Numbered from the stretch's first letter, positions 49,456 through 58,830 are shown. The stretch is DNA of 64,000 nucleotides from Xanthomonas vasicola (GCF_000772705.2 NZ_JSBW02000039.1:153281-217280), one strand, 5' to 3'. Numbers and translations are program-made. The notes: generated by a model not told the origin, from the sequence alone.

Positions 49456-49485
49456 CGCCCGGCTGCGGTCAATGCCAGCCGGGCG
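49456..49485 (-). promoter_or_regulatory. Perfect hairpin in the cstA leader
   Basis: CGCCCGGCTG and CAGCCGGGCG pair perfectly over ten bases with a ten-base loop, 40 bases upstream of the cstA start. No T-run follows, so it is not a simple terminator; a post-transcriptional role is possible. Confidence 0.5.
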
Positions 49486-49647
49486 CGAGGGGGTAAAACT
49501 TTGGTCGTAGGGTGCTACGGTCACAGATAGGTTAGGAGCGCTGCCGCGCTGGCGGCGTTTGGAACGATCGGTTGCAATGGTTGCGGTTGGGCGGCGGCCC
49601 GCACGCACCCATCATTGGCGCTTCGCCACAGGGCACAGGGACAAGCG

Positions 49648-50505
49648 ATGAGCACCACGACCACCACAGCAGCGCACGTACTGCGCACCATTCGCGGCAT
49701 GCCGACCTCCGACGGGGCCGGGGTCAAACTGACCCGCGTCATCGGCACCCAGCAGCTGCCGGAGCTGGACCCGTTCCTGATGCTGGACGAATTCGGCACC
49801 GACAAGGCCGAAGACTATCTGGCCGGTTTCCCCAGCCACCCGCATCGCGGTTTCGAGACCGTGACCTACATGCTCGACGGGCGCATGCGCCACAAGGACA
49901 ACCACGGCAACGAAGGCCTGCTGACGCCGGGCAGCGTGCAGTGGATGACCGCCGGGCGCGGGCTGATCCATTCGGAAATGCCGGAGCAGGAATCCGGGCG
50001 CATGCGCGGCTTTCAGTTGTGGGTGAACCTGCCGGCGCGCGACAAGATGACCGATCCCAAGTACCAGGAGTACGCACCCGACCACATTCCGGTGGCGCAT
50101 CCGGCGCTCGGCGTGACGGTCAAGGTGATTGCCGGTGCGGTGGGCGAGGTGGTCGGGCCGATCGTGCAACCTGCAACGAGCCCGGTGTACCTGGATATCG
50201 CGTTGGAACCGAACGTGGAATGGGAGTATCGGCTGCCCAGCGGACATAACGCGTTCGCGTATGCCTTCGAGGGCGCGCTGACGGTGGGCGAGAGCGACAC
50301 CGCGCGCGTGTTGCCGGCGCAGCAGCTGGCCGTGCTGGGTGGCGGACAGCGCCTGCGCCTGCAAGCCGGTGCCGACGGTGCGCAGCTGATCCTGGTCGCG
50401 GGCCGCCCGCTCAACGAGCCGGTGATGCGGCATGGCCCGTTCGTGATGAACACCAAGCAGGAGCTGATGCAGGCGTTCGTCGATTTCCAGGAAGGCCGGT
50501 TTTGA
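49648..50505 (+). CDS. Pirin family protein (paralogue 1)
   Basis: A 285-residue bicupin of the pirin family. The N-terminal cupin has the metal ligands in GFPSHPHRGFETVTYMLDGR and later GSVQWMTAGRGLIHSEMPEQ; the C-terminal cupin follows. Bacterial pirins act as quercetinases or regulators of pyruvate dehydrogenase in some species; the role here is not known. The ATG at 49648 gives the family start (MSTTTTTAAHVLRTIRGMPT). An OsmC-family gene starts 31 bases downstream, an arrangement common for pirins. Divergent from cstA. Confidence 0.9.
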   Translation: MSTTTTTAAHVLRTIRGMPTSDGAGVKLTRVIGTQQLPELDPFLMLDEFGTDKAEDYLAGFPSHPHRGFETVTYMLDGRMRHKDNHGNEGLLTPGSVQWMTAGRGLIHSEMPEQESGRMRGFQLWVNLPARDKMTDPKYQEYAPDHIPVAHPALGVTVKVIAGAVGEVVGPIVQPATSPVYLDIALEPNVEWEYRLPSGHNAFAYAFEGALTVGESDTARVLPAQQLAVLGGGQRLRLQAGADGAQLILVAGRPLNEPVMRHGPFVMNTKQELMQAFVDFQEGRF

Positions 50506-50536
50506 ACCGGCCCGCGTACGACAACAGGAGCGGGCA

Positions 50537-50971
50537 ATGAGTGACCGGCCCGTCAGCGTGCGCACCGGCACGGTGCCGTACACGGTCAGCATCCACGACG
50601 GGCTGCACACCTGGAGCGGCGATACGCAGCCGGCCAATGGTGGCAGCGACGCCGGGCCGGATCCCGAATCGCAGGTGTTGGGCGCACTGGGTGCGTGCAC
50701 CGCCATCACGGTGTCGATGGTGGCTGCGCGCAAGCACTGGCCGCTGACGGCGGTGCACGTGCATCTGCATTACACGCAGCGCGGCGCTGCCGGCACGGCG
50801 ATCGCCCGCGCGGTGGTGCTTGACGGTGCGCTCGACGACGAGCAACGCGCACGGTTGATGGAGGTGGCCGACAAATGCCCGATCCATCGCCTGTTGACCG
50901 GCGAGGTACGCATCCACAGCCAGTTGCAGGCGGCTGGCGGCAGTGGCGACACGGCGATTCAAGGCGACTGA
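50537..50971 (+). CDS. OsmC family protein
   Basis: A 144-residue OsmC-superfamily protein. The first cysteine lies in VLGALGACTAITVSMVAARK near residue 54, the second in VADKCPIHRLLTGEV near residue 114. The branch lacks the typical Ohr sequence and is closer to YhfA-like OsmC proteins. Co-transcription with the pirin gene 31 bases upstream is likely, hinting at a shared redox or stress task. A ribosome-binding site (CAGGAG) is present. Confidence 0.87.
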   Translation: MSDRPVSVRTGTVPYTVSIHDGLHTWSGDTQPANGGSDAGPDPESQVLGALGACTAITVSMVAARKHWPLTAVHVHLHYTQRGAAGTAIARAVVLDGALDDEQRARLMEVADKCPIHRLLTGEVRIHSQLQAAGGSGDTAIQGD

Positions 50972-51380
50972 CAGACGTTTGCCAGTGGTCTTTGAGTTGG
51001 GCCGATGGCGAAACCGGAATCGGAACGGGCGATCTTTCCGTGCCGGTTCCGGGCGCGTGCCGACCTGAGCTACTGCTCAAACGTTCGCGCCTGTGCGTGG
51101 TCTCGCGGGCCTTGCCGGCGCACGCGGTGGCAACCGGAATCAAAACCGTTGCGCTGCTGGACGCAGCCGGCGAGTTTTGGTGCACGCGCAAGCAGTCTGG
51201 TGGTTGCCTCTCGCGTGTCGCATCACACCGGTGAGACGCAGGCATGCGAGCACGCAATGGTGATCCGCGGCGACAAGCTGGCCGCACATACCGTCAGATA
51301 GTTCTGCAGTGCGCCGGGCAAACCGGCGCGCTGCTAGGGTGCTACAAGCTAAAGTCAGCAGTGCTGTAACGCGTGCTGCG
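50972..51380. other. Intergenic region
   Basis: About 410 bases between converging genes. GCGCCGGGCAAACCGGCGCG near 51311 is a short inverted repeat. No credible ORF or RNA gene is seen. Confidence 0.4.
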
Positions 51381-51842
51381 TTAGCGCTGCAGTGCCAGAC
51401 TGGCTGGTTGCAGATCCATGTTCTGCACCATCGACTGCATCGAAGCGAGTTCTTCGGCGCTGGCGCCATCGATCCACAATTGCGCGTAGCGCTTCTTGCC
51501 CAGCTCGACAACGGTGACGCGGCGCGATTCCATGCCAGGCACCTTGCTGCCGCCGAGATCGAGCTTGTACCAGTAGAACTCTTCCTGCTGGATCTGGCCC
51601 TTTTCAGCGCGGCGGTCGCGTGCCAACGCGATGTCTGGGTCGCGGGTTGTGAGCATCACCCCGACCACCTGCCGGCCATCGGCAGTCATGGCCTTGCAGA
51701 CCAGGTAATCGGCACCGGCGAGCTCGTTCCACTGCAAGCCGGAGGCCGGCGGCAACGGCGGGCAGACCGGCGAGCTCTGAGCGTGGGCGGTGGCAGCGGC
51801 CAGCAGCAAGCTAAGGCCGACAAGGCAGAATGCAGACTTCAT
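51381..51842 (-). CDS. Exported protein of unknown function
   Basis: A 153-residue protein with a clean signal peptide (MKSAFCLVGLSLLLAAATAH, cut after AHA). The mature part has one pair of cysteines (SSPVCPPLPP and ADYLVCKAMT) that could form a disulfide, then mixed beta segments (VVGVMLTTRDPDIALARD, EFYWYKLDLGGSKVPGMES) and a C-terminal helix. I do not recognise the family. The longer frame to 51935 is unlikely because it would bury the signal peptide. Confidence 0.7.
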   Translation of the reverse strand: MKSAFCLVGLSLLLAAATAHAQSSPVCPPLPPASGLQWNELAGADYLVCKAMTADGRQVVGVMLTTRDPDIALARDRRAEKGQIQQEEFYWYKLDLGGSKVPGMESRRVTVVELGKKRYAQLWIDGASAEELASMQSMVQNMDLQPASLALQR

Positions 51843-52090
51843 ACACGATTCCCCGGCATTGGATGACGATGCGGGCGCGCCAATCTCGTGCCGTTGCAGT
51901 GCCCCGAGCTCCCCGCTCAAGAGCATGCAGTCCACGTAACGCGCTCCGTCTACGCAGCCATCACTACCACAGTTTTGCGAATCGGTTCAAGTGATGTCGC
52001 AAACCTGCGTGGCATCGCATGTGCAGCGTGGCACTTCCATTGCGAGACCTGGTGACGGTGCATGTCAGCCAGTGCGCATCGCGCACGGTT

Positions 52091-52981
52091 TCAAGGGTAA
52101 TCAACCGGTTTCGGGGCAGGCGTTTCGGGTAACGGAATGAATTCCTTGTCGTCACCGGGAATGCTGCCGAAGCGGCCTGCCTGCCAGTCGTCCTTGGCCT
52201 GCTCGATGCGTTCCTTGGAACTGGACACGAAGTTCCACCATAGATGACGCGGCCCATCCAGCGGCTCGCCGCCAAGCAGCATCGCCTTGAGCGGGGTCTT
52301 GGCGCGCAGGCGGCCGCGGGCGCCGGGCGAGGGCACGATCAGGTGGCGAGCTGGCACGTCGGCACCGTCCAGCTGCGCTTGGCCTTCCAGGATGTACAGG
52401 GCGCGCTCGGCGTGCCCGGTGTCCAGATCCAGTTCGGCGTCGGGCGCCAGATCCAGCGCCACATTCAGCGTGCCGCTGAACACCTGTACCGGCGATTCCT
52501 CGCCATATGCGCGGCCGGCGATCACGCGCAGCCACACGCCGTCGCGGCGCTGCTGCGGCAGGCTTGCCGCCGCGTGGTGATGGAACGCGGGCGCGGTTTC
52601 TTCGGCCGAGCGGGGCAAGGCGATCCAGGTCTGCATACCGTGCAAGGCGTGTTCGCGCGCGCGCTCCGGGCCAGGCGTGCGTTCGGAATGGGCGATGCCG
52701 CGGCCGGCGGTCATCCAGTTGACGTCGCCGGGGCGGATCACCTGATCCGAGCCCAGCGTGTCGCGGTGGCCGATTTCGCCGGCCCACAGGAACGTGACCG
52801 TGGCCAGGCCGATGTGCGGATGCGGGCGTACATCGATGCCGTGATCGGGCTCCAGCACGGCTGGGCCCATGTGGTCGACGAACACGAACGGGCCGACGCT
52901 GCGCGCCTGCAGGGTGGGCACTGCGCGACGCACTTCCAGCCCGCCGATGTCATGCACGCGTGGAGCGATCAGGGTGGTCAT
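52091..52981 (-). CDS. Pirin family protein (paralogue 2)
   Basis: A 296-residue pirin bicupin starting MTTLIAPRVHDIGGLEVRRA. The metal ligands lie in VRPHPHIGLATVTFLWAGEI and MTAGRGIAHSERTPGPERA; the C-terminal cupin has ALYILEGQAQLDGADVPARH. It is more distant from the pirin at 49648 than a recent duplicate would be (for example, HPHIGLATVTF against HPHRGFETVTY). Function is unknown. No operon partner. Confidence 0.9.
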   Translation of the reverse strand: MTTLIAPRVHDIGGLEVRRAVPTLQARSVGPFVFVDHMGPAVLEPDHGIDVRPHPHIGLATVTFLWAGEIGHRDTLGSDQVIRPGDVNWMTAGRGIAHSERTPGPERAREHALHGMQTWIALPRSAEETAPAFHHHAAASLPQQRRDGVWLRVIAGRAYGEESPVQVFSGTLNVALDLAPDAELDLDTGHAERALYILEGQAQLDGADVPARHLIVPSPGARGRLRAKTPLKAMLLGGEPLDGPRHLWWNFVSSSKERIEQAKDDWQAGRFGSIPGDDKEFIPLPETPAPKPVDYP

Positions 52982-53157
52982 GTGCGGTCTGGTGGTTGCC
53001 GGCACGGAAGCTCAGCTTCGCATGCTTGGCGTCCGCGTTGCCGTCTAGCTTCACACCGCGGCAGAGTGGGCATACGGGTCGCCGACGCATCCTGGTCGCT
53101 GCAAAGGCCTGGCGCCGCCCAATTGCCGGTATGGGCGACGCCATCGCGAAGATCCGG

Positions 53158-53535
53158 TCAGCGCGCCTGGAGATGGAGCCGGCCCGAGCCATCGATTCCG
53201 AAAATGAGCCTGTGCTGATCAACGGTGGGCTGGAATGAAACAGAAGAGTCGGTGACCTTGATTGGTTGATTGCAAGGAACCGACGAGGCAATGGCCTGAT
53301 AATGCAGCGCAGTGTTGAGGATCGGCCCCGCCACGCTTCTGCCGGGGTATACCGGATAACAGCTCGATTGGGCTCCGTCGGGGAGGAAACTCAAAGAACG
53401 TATCGGCGAAGCGACGCTCAGGATCTGGCTCGGGACGCCATGTTGTACGACGGCTTGCGCGCTCGCAAGAAAAGGGGCAGTTAACAGTGCCACGACGTAC
53501 AGCGACCTGATTTTTTTTCCGGACATAGACTGCAT
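53158..53535 (-). CDS. Small exported protein of unknown function
   Basis: A 125-residue protein starting MQSMSGKKIRSLYVVALLTA and continuing PFLASAQA, a signal peptide cut after AQA. The ATG ending at 53535 has a near-ideal GAAGGAG upstream. The mature part of about 95 residues has cysteines at SSCYPVYPG and SSVPCNQPIK, likely a disulfide, and ends LIFGIDGSGRLHLQAR. I do not recognise a family. The frame upstream to 54009 is noise. Confidence 0.7.
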   Translation of the reverse strand: MQSMSGKKIRSLYVVALLTAPFLASAQAVVQHGVPSQILSVASPIRSLSFLPDGAQSSCYPVYPGRSVAGPILNTALHYQAIASSVPCNQPIKVTDSSVSFQPTVDQHRLIFGIDGSGRLHLQAR

Positions 53536-53767
53536 GATGGTATCTCCTTCAATTGGGTGAGTGGAGGTGGAGCCGAATGCATCCAGCATAAAAACGCCAC
53601 GCAGGGGAATCCTGTTGCCACCAGTGAAATGCGGCTGCCGAAAACGACGGCAACCGCAAGAATTCAATGACGAAAAGAATCCAATCTGCGTCACGGAGGC
53701 CGCCAGCCGCATGCGATGGCAGCACCATCCTGCTCGGCTTGGAGTATGGATGACATCGTTGGCATGT

Positions 53768-54793
53768 CTATCTTGTAAGGCGCAAGTTCGGCGCGACGTT
53801 TCGTTTTTTGCAACAACTTTGTGCTCGCACCCGAAGAACGACTGCGGCTCTTCGCGCTTTGCAAGACCAGCCAGCCACCGCGCGCATGTTGCTACGACGG
53901 ACAGCCCCGTTTCGGGGGGAATCCACTTTTGTCGCCGCACCCGCGAACAATGTCGATGATCGCTGGTGCGTCCGCATGCCGGGACGTACCGGACAGACGA
54001 CTTGCCCATGTGTTGTTGTCATGGACATCGCAGTCAGCTGCCTTGTCGATGCAACCGGGCCGCTGGCCGCAATGGCAGGTTCAGAACAGCAATCGGGTGT
54101 CCGCGGCCAGGGCCGCACCTCGCCGCGGCGCGAAGCCAGCCGGTCGGCCAGGCGCGTGGGCTCGGGCAGGCGATAAGCGCGCAACGTGCGCAGGGTCCAG
54201 TCGAGCGCGCCTTGCATCGACACGCGATGGCCGGGCGAGACAATCAAGGGATTGCAGCGCGGTTTGCTGCGCAGCGCCCAGCCGATCTGCGCGCCACCCA
54301 GCAGGATCGGCGTGTGGTCGCCACGTTCCGGGCCGGGCTCGGTGAAGCTACCGGCCAAGCGTTGCTTGGCGATGCCGATGCACGGCAGGCCGGTCACCAC
54401 GCCGAAGTGCGCTGCGATGCCTAGCTTGCGCGGATGCGCAATGCCTTGGCCATCGATGAACACCAGATCCGGCGTACGCGACAGCAGCGCCAGGGCCTGC
54501 AGCAACGCGGGCAATTCGCGAAAACTGAGCAGGCCGGGGACATAGGGCATCGAGGTCGGCACGCGCGCGACGTGCGTTTCCAGCGGGAGCAGCGTCTGCG
54601 CATCCAGCAACACGGCAGCCGCGCGGGTGGTCTGGCCATCGTCTTCGAAACCGACATCGAACCCTGCAAGCAACTGCGGCGTTGCGCTCACCGCGTCATC
54701 GAGCACCACGCGCCGTGCCAGTTGCCGTTGCAACTGTCGCGCCTGAATCACGCTGCCGTCCCAACCGGCGAAGACGGGATCGTTGGTCTGCAT
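53768..54793 (-). CDS. nfi: Endonuclease V, with an unusual C-terminal extension
   Basis: Residues 1 to about 225 are endonuclease [18 protein letters not shown] with the first catalytic aspartate, [20 protein letters not shown] with the catalytic glutamate, [20 protein letters not shown] with the second aspartate, [11 protein letters not shown] and [19 protein letters not shown]. The enzyme cuts 3-prime to deoxyinosine in DNA. E. coli Nfi is 223 residues; this frame continues for about 115 more residues of Ser/Arg/Thr/Cys-rich sequence with no family features. A lost stop or a frameshift near 54120 may have created the tail. Start at ATG ending 54793. Confidence 0.85.
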   Translation of the reverse strand: MQTNDPVFAGWDGSVIQARQLQRQLARRVVLDDAVSATPQLLAGFDVGFEDDGQTTRAAAVLLDAQTLLPLETHVARVPTSMPYVPGLLSFRELPALLQALALLSRTPDLVFIDGQGIAHPRKLGIAAHFGVVTGLPCIGIAKQRLAGSFTEPGPERGDHTPILLGGAQIGWALRSKPRCNPLIVSPGHRVSMQGALDWTLRTLRAYRLPEPTRLADRLASRRGEVRPWPRTPDCCSEPAIAASGPVASTRQLTAMSMTTTHGQVVCPVRPGMRTHQRSSTLFAGAATKVDSPRNGAVRRSNMRAVAGWSCKARRAAVVLRVRAQSCCKKRNVAPNLRLTR

Positions 54794-54895
54794 TGCCAAA
54801 GCATCGCGCGCTGCCTGTGGCGATCTCGTGCACGCCTGCGATGGACGCGCTGCCGCTACAATCGCAGGCTGATCGGCCCCAATCGGAGAACCGTA

Positions 54896-55645
54896 GTGAC
54901 CCGCAAACTCGTACTGCTGCGCCATGGCCAGAGCCAATGGAATCTGGACAACCGTTTCACCGGCTGGGTGGATGTGGAACTCACCGACCAGGGCCGCCAG
55001 GAAGCTGTGGCGGCCGGCAAGCTGATGAAGGACGAAGGGCTGCAGTTCGATGTCGCCCACACCTCGGTGCTCAAGCGCGCCATCCACACGCTGCAGGGCG
55101 CATTGAAGGAACTGGACCAGGACTGGTTGCCGGTGTCCAAGAGCTGGCGCCTCAACGAGCGCCACTACGGTGGCCTGCAAGGCCTGGACAAGGCCGAAAC
55201 CGCGGCCAAGCACGGCGAGGAGCAGGTCAAGATCTGGCGCCGTTCGTACGACATCCCGCCGCCGGCGATGGACGTCAACGACCCGGGCCACCCGTGCCAC
55301 GACCGTCGCTACGCCACCCTCGACCGCAACGCGCTGCCGGGGACCGAGTCGTTGGCAACCACGCTGGTGCGCGTGTTGCCGTATTGGCACGACGCGATTG
55401 CGCCGCAGTTGAAGGCCGGGCAGACCGTGCTGGTGACCGCGCACGGTAATTCGCTGCGCGCGCTGTACAAGTACCTCAACGATGTCTCCAACGAGCAGAT
55501 CCTCGAGCTAAACATCCCCACCGGCATCCCGCTGTTGTTCGAACTGGACGACAACCTGCAGGTGCGCAGCTTCCGTTACCTGGGCGACCCGGAAGCGGCC
55601 AAGCGCGCGGCCGAAGCGGTGGCCAACCAGGGCAAGGCGAAGTAA
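54896..55645 (+). CDS. gpmA: 2,3-bisphosphoglycerate-dependent phosphoglycerate mutase
   Basis: A 249-residue dPGM starting at GTG 54896 (CGGAG seven bases upstream). [20 protein letters not shown] carries the phosphorylated histidine; [20 protein letters not shown] and [15 protein letters not shown] carry the substrate and second catalytic histidine. It interconverts 3- and 2-phosphoglycerate in glycolysis and gluconeogenesis. The upstream frame to 54434 is antisense to nfi. Length is full. Confidence 0.96.
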   Translation: MTRKLVLLRHGQSQWNLDNRFTGWVDVELTDQGRQEAVAAGKLMKDEGLQFDVAHTSVLKRAIHTLQGALKELDQDWLPVSKSWRLNERHYGGLQGLDKAETAAKHGEEQVKIWRRSYDIPPPAMDVNDPGHPCHDRRYATLDRNALPGTESLATTLVRVLPYWHDAIAPQLKAGQTVLVTAHGNSLRALYKYLNDVSNEQILELNIPTGIPLLFELDDNLQVRSFRYLGDPEAAKRAAEAVANQGKAK

Positions 55646-55796
55646 TCGCCGCTGGCGGTTAAGGCGCTGCGTGCATCACGCGCAGCGCGTGTCTGTTGCG
55701 TGGGCATGCGGCTGCAAGATGTTGCGTGCTGTATTGAATGGAACGCGGTGCGTAGGCCTGAAGCGCATAAGCACCGCGCTGATGTGCAGGCGAGAC

Positions 55797-56114
55797 ATGA
55801 TGTCCGGCAAACGTAAAACGCGGCAAATGACGGCTGTTTACTGTCGCGCCTATCTGGTGACGTTGGGCATGCTGGTGGCAGCAGGCAGTGGCTTCGTCGC
55901 TCTGGCCGCTGGCGACATCTCAGGCGCCGGGCTGGCGCTGGCATTGCTGATCTGCGTGCTGGGCGTGCTGTTGCTGGGGTTCGGCTGTTTCGGGCCGGTG
56001 CGACAAATGGAAGCGTTGGCCGATGCGACATCCGGGCACGAGGCAGCCCTGGTGCTGATGGTGTTGGCCTATCCGATATACCTGTTGATGGCGCCGTTTT
56101 ACGCACGGCGGTGA
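55797..56114 (+). CDS. Small two-TM membrane protein
   Basis: A 105-residue protein, MMSGKRKTRQMTAVYCRAYL at the start. Hydrophobic segments lie near residues 20-40 and 45-70 (GLALALLICVLGVLLLGFGC), with a third weak one at the C terminus (LVLMVLAYPIYLLMAPFYA). I do not recognise the family. ATG 55797 and 55800 are adjacent; the frame extends to 55671 but with atypical composition. The gap 56115-56399 that follows holds no gene. Confidence 0.6.
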   Translation: MMSGKRKTRQMTAVYCRAYLVTLGMLVAAGSGFVALAAGDISGAGLALALLICVLGVLLLGFGCFGPVRQMEALADATSGHEAALVLMVLAYPIYLLMAPFYARR

Positions 56115-56399
56115 CTGCATGCGATGGCGCGCGCTGCGCTGGGGTGCAGGTGTTGGTTGAAGCAGCGTGTTGCCGCGTCGGTGAGACGCGCACGCAGCGT
56201 GTGGTTGCAATGAGGTTCGCTAAGGCGCGGCAGCGGAGGTAGGGCGCTGCGGTGCCGCTGCAGCGATGTGGTTTAGCCGGTTGCACAGTGACTGATGAAG
56301 AGGCAAGCGCCGTTCGATGCGCTGTTCTTCGTCGGCGGTTCCTGACCGGCTGTGGACTTTTTTCGACCGTGCATGCGCGGTCATGCCTTGGAAAATTCA

Positions 56400-58502
56400 A
56401 TGAAGTTGAGCAAGTTCGCCCCGCTGTCGCTCGCGGTGGCTATTGTGGCTGCGCTGTCTGCGTGCGGCGCCTCCGACGATATTGCCAAGGTGGCGCCCAC
56501 CGCAGCGCAGGCGGTAGCGACCAAGGTCGATGTGTCCAAGCTTGATGCCCCGATCGTGGCGTTTGGCAGTGGCGATCTGGATCCGTCCATCGCGGCGTGC
56601 CAGGACCTCAATGGGTTCGTCAACGCCAAATGGCTCAAGGCTAATCCGGTGCCATCCGATCGCACCAGCTGGGGCAGCTTCGAGGTGCTGGCCGAGCGTT
56701 CGTTGACCATCCAGCACGCGTTGGTGGAACAACTGGCACGCGGTAGTCTGTCGGCCGGGTCGGTGGATGCCAAGATCGCCGACCTGTGGCGCACTGGCTC
56801 GGATGAAGCGGCGATCGACAAAGCCGGTATCACGCCGCTGCAGCCGCAGTTGACGACCATCGATGCGCTGACCGATGCGCCGGCCATCGCGGCCTGGTTG
56901 CGCAACAGCTATGCGCAAGGTCAGGGATTCGTGTTCTCGTTCGGCGCCAATGCCGATTACAAACATTCCGAGCAGATGATCGCCTATGCAGGGCAGGGTG
57001 GTCTGGGCTTGCCCGAAAAGGGCTATTACACCGACCCGGCGCAGGCAAAGATCCGCGCGCAGTACGTGGCCTATATCGCACGGATGCTGGAGCTGTCGGG
57101 CATCCCGGCCGCACAAGCGGCCACCCAGGCCAAGGCGGTGATGGCGTTCGAAACGCGTTTGGCCAATGCGTCGTTGTCGCGGATCGAACTGCGCGACCCG
57201 GCCAAGCGCTACAACCCGGTCGATGTGGCCGGCGCCAATGCAATCACGCCGCACTTCGACTGGAAGGCGTTCTTCGCCGCGCTCAAGGTGCCGGCCGGCA
57301 CGTTCTCGTTGAGCCAGCCGGGCTATTTCGCCGAGCTCGATGCGATGTTGGCTGATACACCGGTCGACACCTGGAAGGCGTATCTGCGTTTCCATAGCAT
57401 CGACGAAGCGGCGCCGTATCTGGCCAAGCCGTTCGAACAGGCCAACTTCGATTTCTACGCAAAGACGCTGCGCGGCCAGCAGGACATGCTGCCGCGCTGG
57501 AAGCGCACGTTGAATGCGGTCAACGAGGCGATGGGCGAGGCACTGGGCCAGCTCTATGTGCAATCTGCATTCCCGGCCGAATCGAAGGAGCAGATGCAGC
57601 AATTGGTGCAGAACCTGTCGGCAGCGCTCAAGGCGCGGCTGGAAAAACTCGACTGGATGAGCGCAGAAACCAAACAGCGCGCCCTGGAAAAGTGGGCCAG
57701 CTTCACGCCGAAGATCGGTTACCCGGACCAGTGGCGCGATTGGTCGGGCCTGGAAACGCGTGGCGACGGATTCTTGGCCAACATGCAGGCTGCGCAGGCA
57801 TTCAACTACCGCTACATGCTGGACAAGATCGGCAAGCCGGTCGACAAGCGCGAATGGCACATGACGCCGCAGACGGTGAATGCGTACTACAACGCCACCC
57901 GCAACGAGATCGTGTTCCCGGCGGCGATCCTGCAGCCGCCGTTCTTCGACCCCAAGGCCGATCCGGCGTTGAATTACGGCGGCATCGGTGCGGTGATCGG
58001 GCATGAAATGATGCACGGCTATGACGATTCCGGCAGCCAGTTCGATGCCAAAGGCAACTTCGACACGTGGTGGACCGCTGCGGACCGCAAGCTGTTCACC
58101 GAGCGCACCGATCAGCTGGTGGCGCAGTTCGACGGCTATGAAGCGATCAAAGGCGTGCACGTCAAAGGCAAGCTGACCTTGGGCGAAAACATCGGCGACC
58201 TGGGCGGCCTGACCGTTGCTTACGATGCCTTGCAGATGGCATTGCAGAAGCAGCCTGCTGCCAACAAGGAGATCGACGGCTATTCGCAGGACCAGCGCTT
58301 CTTCATAAACTGGGCGACGGTGTGGCGCCGCAACTTTACCGATGGCGAATTGCGCGTGCGCTTGAATACCGACCCGCATGCGCCGGCGAATTTCCGGGCC
58401 AACGGTGCACCGTCGAACATGCCGGCGTTTGCGCAGGCATTCCAGTGCAAGCCCGGCGATGCGATGGTACGCGGCGACAAGGAGCGCGTGGCCATCTGGT
58501 AA
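56400..58502 (+). CDS. M13 (neprilysin/PepO-like) lipoprotein metallopeptidase
   Basis: A 700-residue endopeptidase. The signal peptide MKLSKFAPLSLAVAIVAALS ends in a lipobox LSAC, so it is lipid-anchored. The M13 domain has VNAYYNATRNEIVFPAAILQ, the zinc motif GAVIGHEMMHGYDDSG with H535-E536 and H539, and GENIGDLGGLTVAYDAL with the third ligand region. It degrades peptides in the periplasm; its natural substrates are unknown. The frame to 56352 is not supported. It marks the left edge of the AT-rich island: the sequence changes sharply right after its stop. Confidence 0.93.
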   Translation: MKLSKFAPLSLAVAIVAALSACGASDDIAKVAPTAAQAVATKVDVSKLDAPIVAFGSGDLDPSIAACQDLNGFVNAKWLKANPVPSDRTSWGSFEVLAERSLTIQHALVEQLARGSLSAGSVDAKIADLWRTGSDEAAIDKAGITPLQPQLTTIDALTDAPAIAAWLRNSYAQGQGFVFSFGANADYKHSEQMIAYAGQGGLGLPEKGYYTDPAQAKIRAQYVAYIARMLELSGIPAAQAATQAKAVMAFETRLANASLSRIELRDPAKRYNPVDVAGANAITPHFDWKAFFAALKVPAGTFSLSQPGYFAELDAMLADTPVDTWKAYLRFHSIDEAAPYLAKPFEQANFDFYAKTLRGQQDMLPRWKRTLNAVNEAMGEALGQLYVQSAFPAESKEQMQQLVQNLSAALKARLEKLDWMSAETKQRALEKWASFTPKIGYPDQWRDWSGLETRGDGFLANMQAAQAFNYRYMLDKIGKPVDKREWHMTPQTVNAYYNATRNEIVFPAAILQPPFFDPKADPALNYGGIGAVIGHEMMHGYDDSGSQFDAKGNFDTWWTAADRKLFTERTDQLVAQFDGYEAIKGVHVKGKLTLGENIGDLGGLTVAYDALQMALQKQPAANKEIDGYSQDQRFFINWATVWRRNFTDGELRVRLNTDPHAPANFRANGAPSNMPAFAQAFQCKPGDAMVRGDKERVAIW

Positions 58503-58569
58503 GTCGATAGCATAACTGGTATGCCTATATTTAATTATTTGACGACTTTCTTCGTTAAGGACGACATGT

Positions 58570-58599
58570 TTGACTTGATTAAAATTTTTCTGTTAATTT
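58570..58599 (+). promoter_or_regulatory. Possible promoter of the small peptide gene
   Basis: TTGACT at 58570-58575 and TAATTT at 58594-58599, with TG at 58591-58592, form a sigma-70 promoter with extended -10 and an 18-base spacer. It is 37 bases before the putative peptide start. Found by eye in AT-rich DNA, where such boxes also occur by chance. Confidence 0.45.
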
Positions 58600-58636
58600 A
58601 ATAGGGCCTGAATCACAGGCATACAAGGATGGCCGT

Positions 58637-58798
58637 ATAAAAAAGTTACTTGCTCTTGCCGTAGCTGGATTTGCAATGGTTGGCTCGTGGGGCGCTATCG
58701 CCCAGACTCTTCCCAACGGCCCTGTCGCAAGTCCGCCTGGATGGAGTTGCGCTGCTAAAGGAGGAACTGTTTACTGCGTGAGGAAAGGTCCCAACTGA
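58637..58798 (+). CDS. Candidate small secreted peptide (53 codons, ATA start)
   Basis: A 53-codon frame reads (M/I)KKLLALAVAGFAMVGSWG then AIA/QTLPNGPVASPPG and WSCAAKGGTVYCVRKGPN. The first 22 residues form a typical signal peptide with an AIA-Q cleavage site; the mature peptide is 31 residues with two cysteines spaced C-X8-C and a basic Gly/Pro-rich end. AAGGA lies seven bases before codon 1, but codon 1 is ATA and no ATG, GTG or TTG occurs in frame since the previous stop. A perfect hairpin terminator follows six bases after the stop. It precedes a lipoprotein and a MacAB-type exporter, the likely export partner. Either translation uses ATA, or the start has been lost by mutation or sequence error. 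Confidence 0.6.
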   Translation: MKKLLALAVAGFAMVGSWGAIAQTLPNGPVASPPGWSCAAKGGTVYCVRKGPN

Positions 58799-58803
58799 GT
58801 AAC

Positions 58804-58830
58804 AAGTGTGCAGGGTGTCCCTGCACACTT
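58804..58830 (+). terminator. Perfect terminator directly after the small peptide ORF
   Basis: AAGTGTGCAGGG-TGT-CCCTGCACACTT forms a perfect 12-pair stem, followed by CTTCTT. It sits six bases after the stop of the 53-codon ORF, so that ORF appears to be its own short transcript, with partial read-through into the operon beyond. Confidence 0.85.

Noticed and set aside
58521..58601. 26-codon ATG ORF (MPIFNYLTTFFVKDDMFDLI...) upstream of the small peptide
   Set aside because: No ribosome-binding site, and it overlaps the likely promoter of the peptide gene. In AT-rich DNA such short hydrophobic frames arise by chance.
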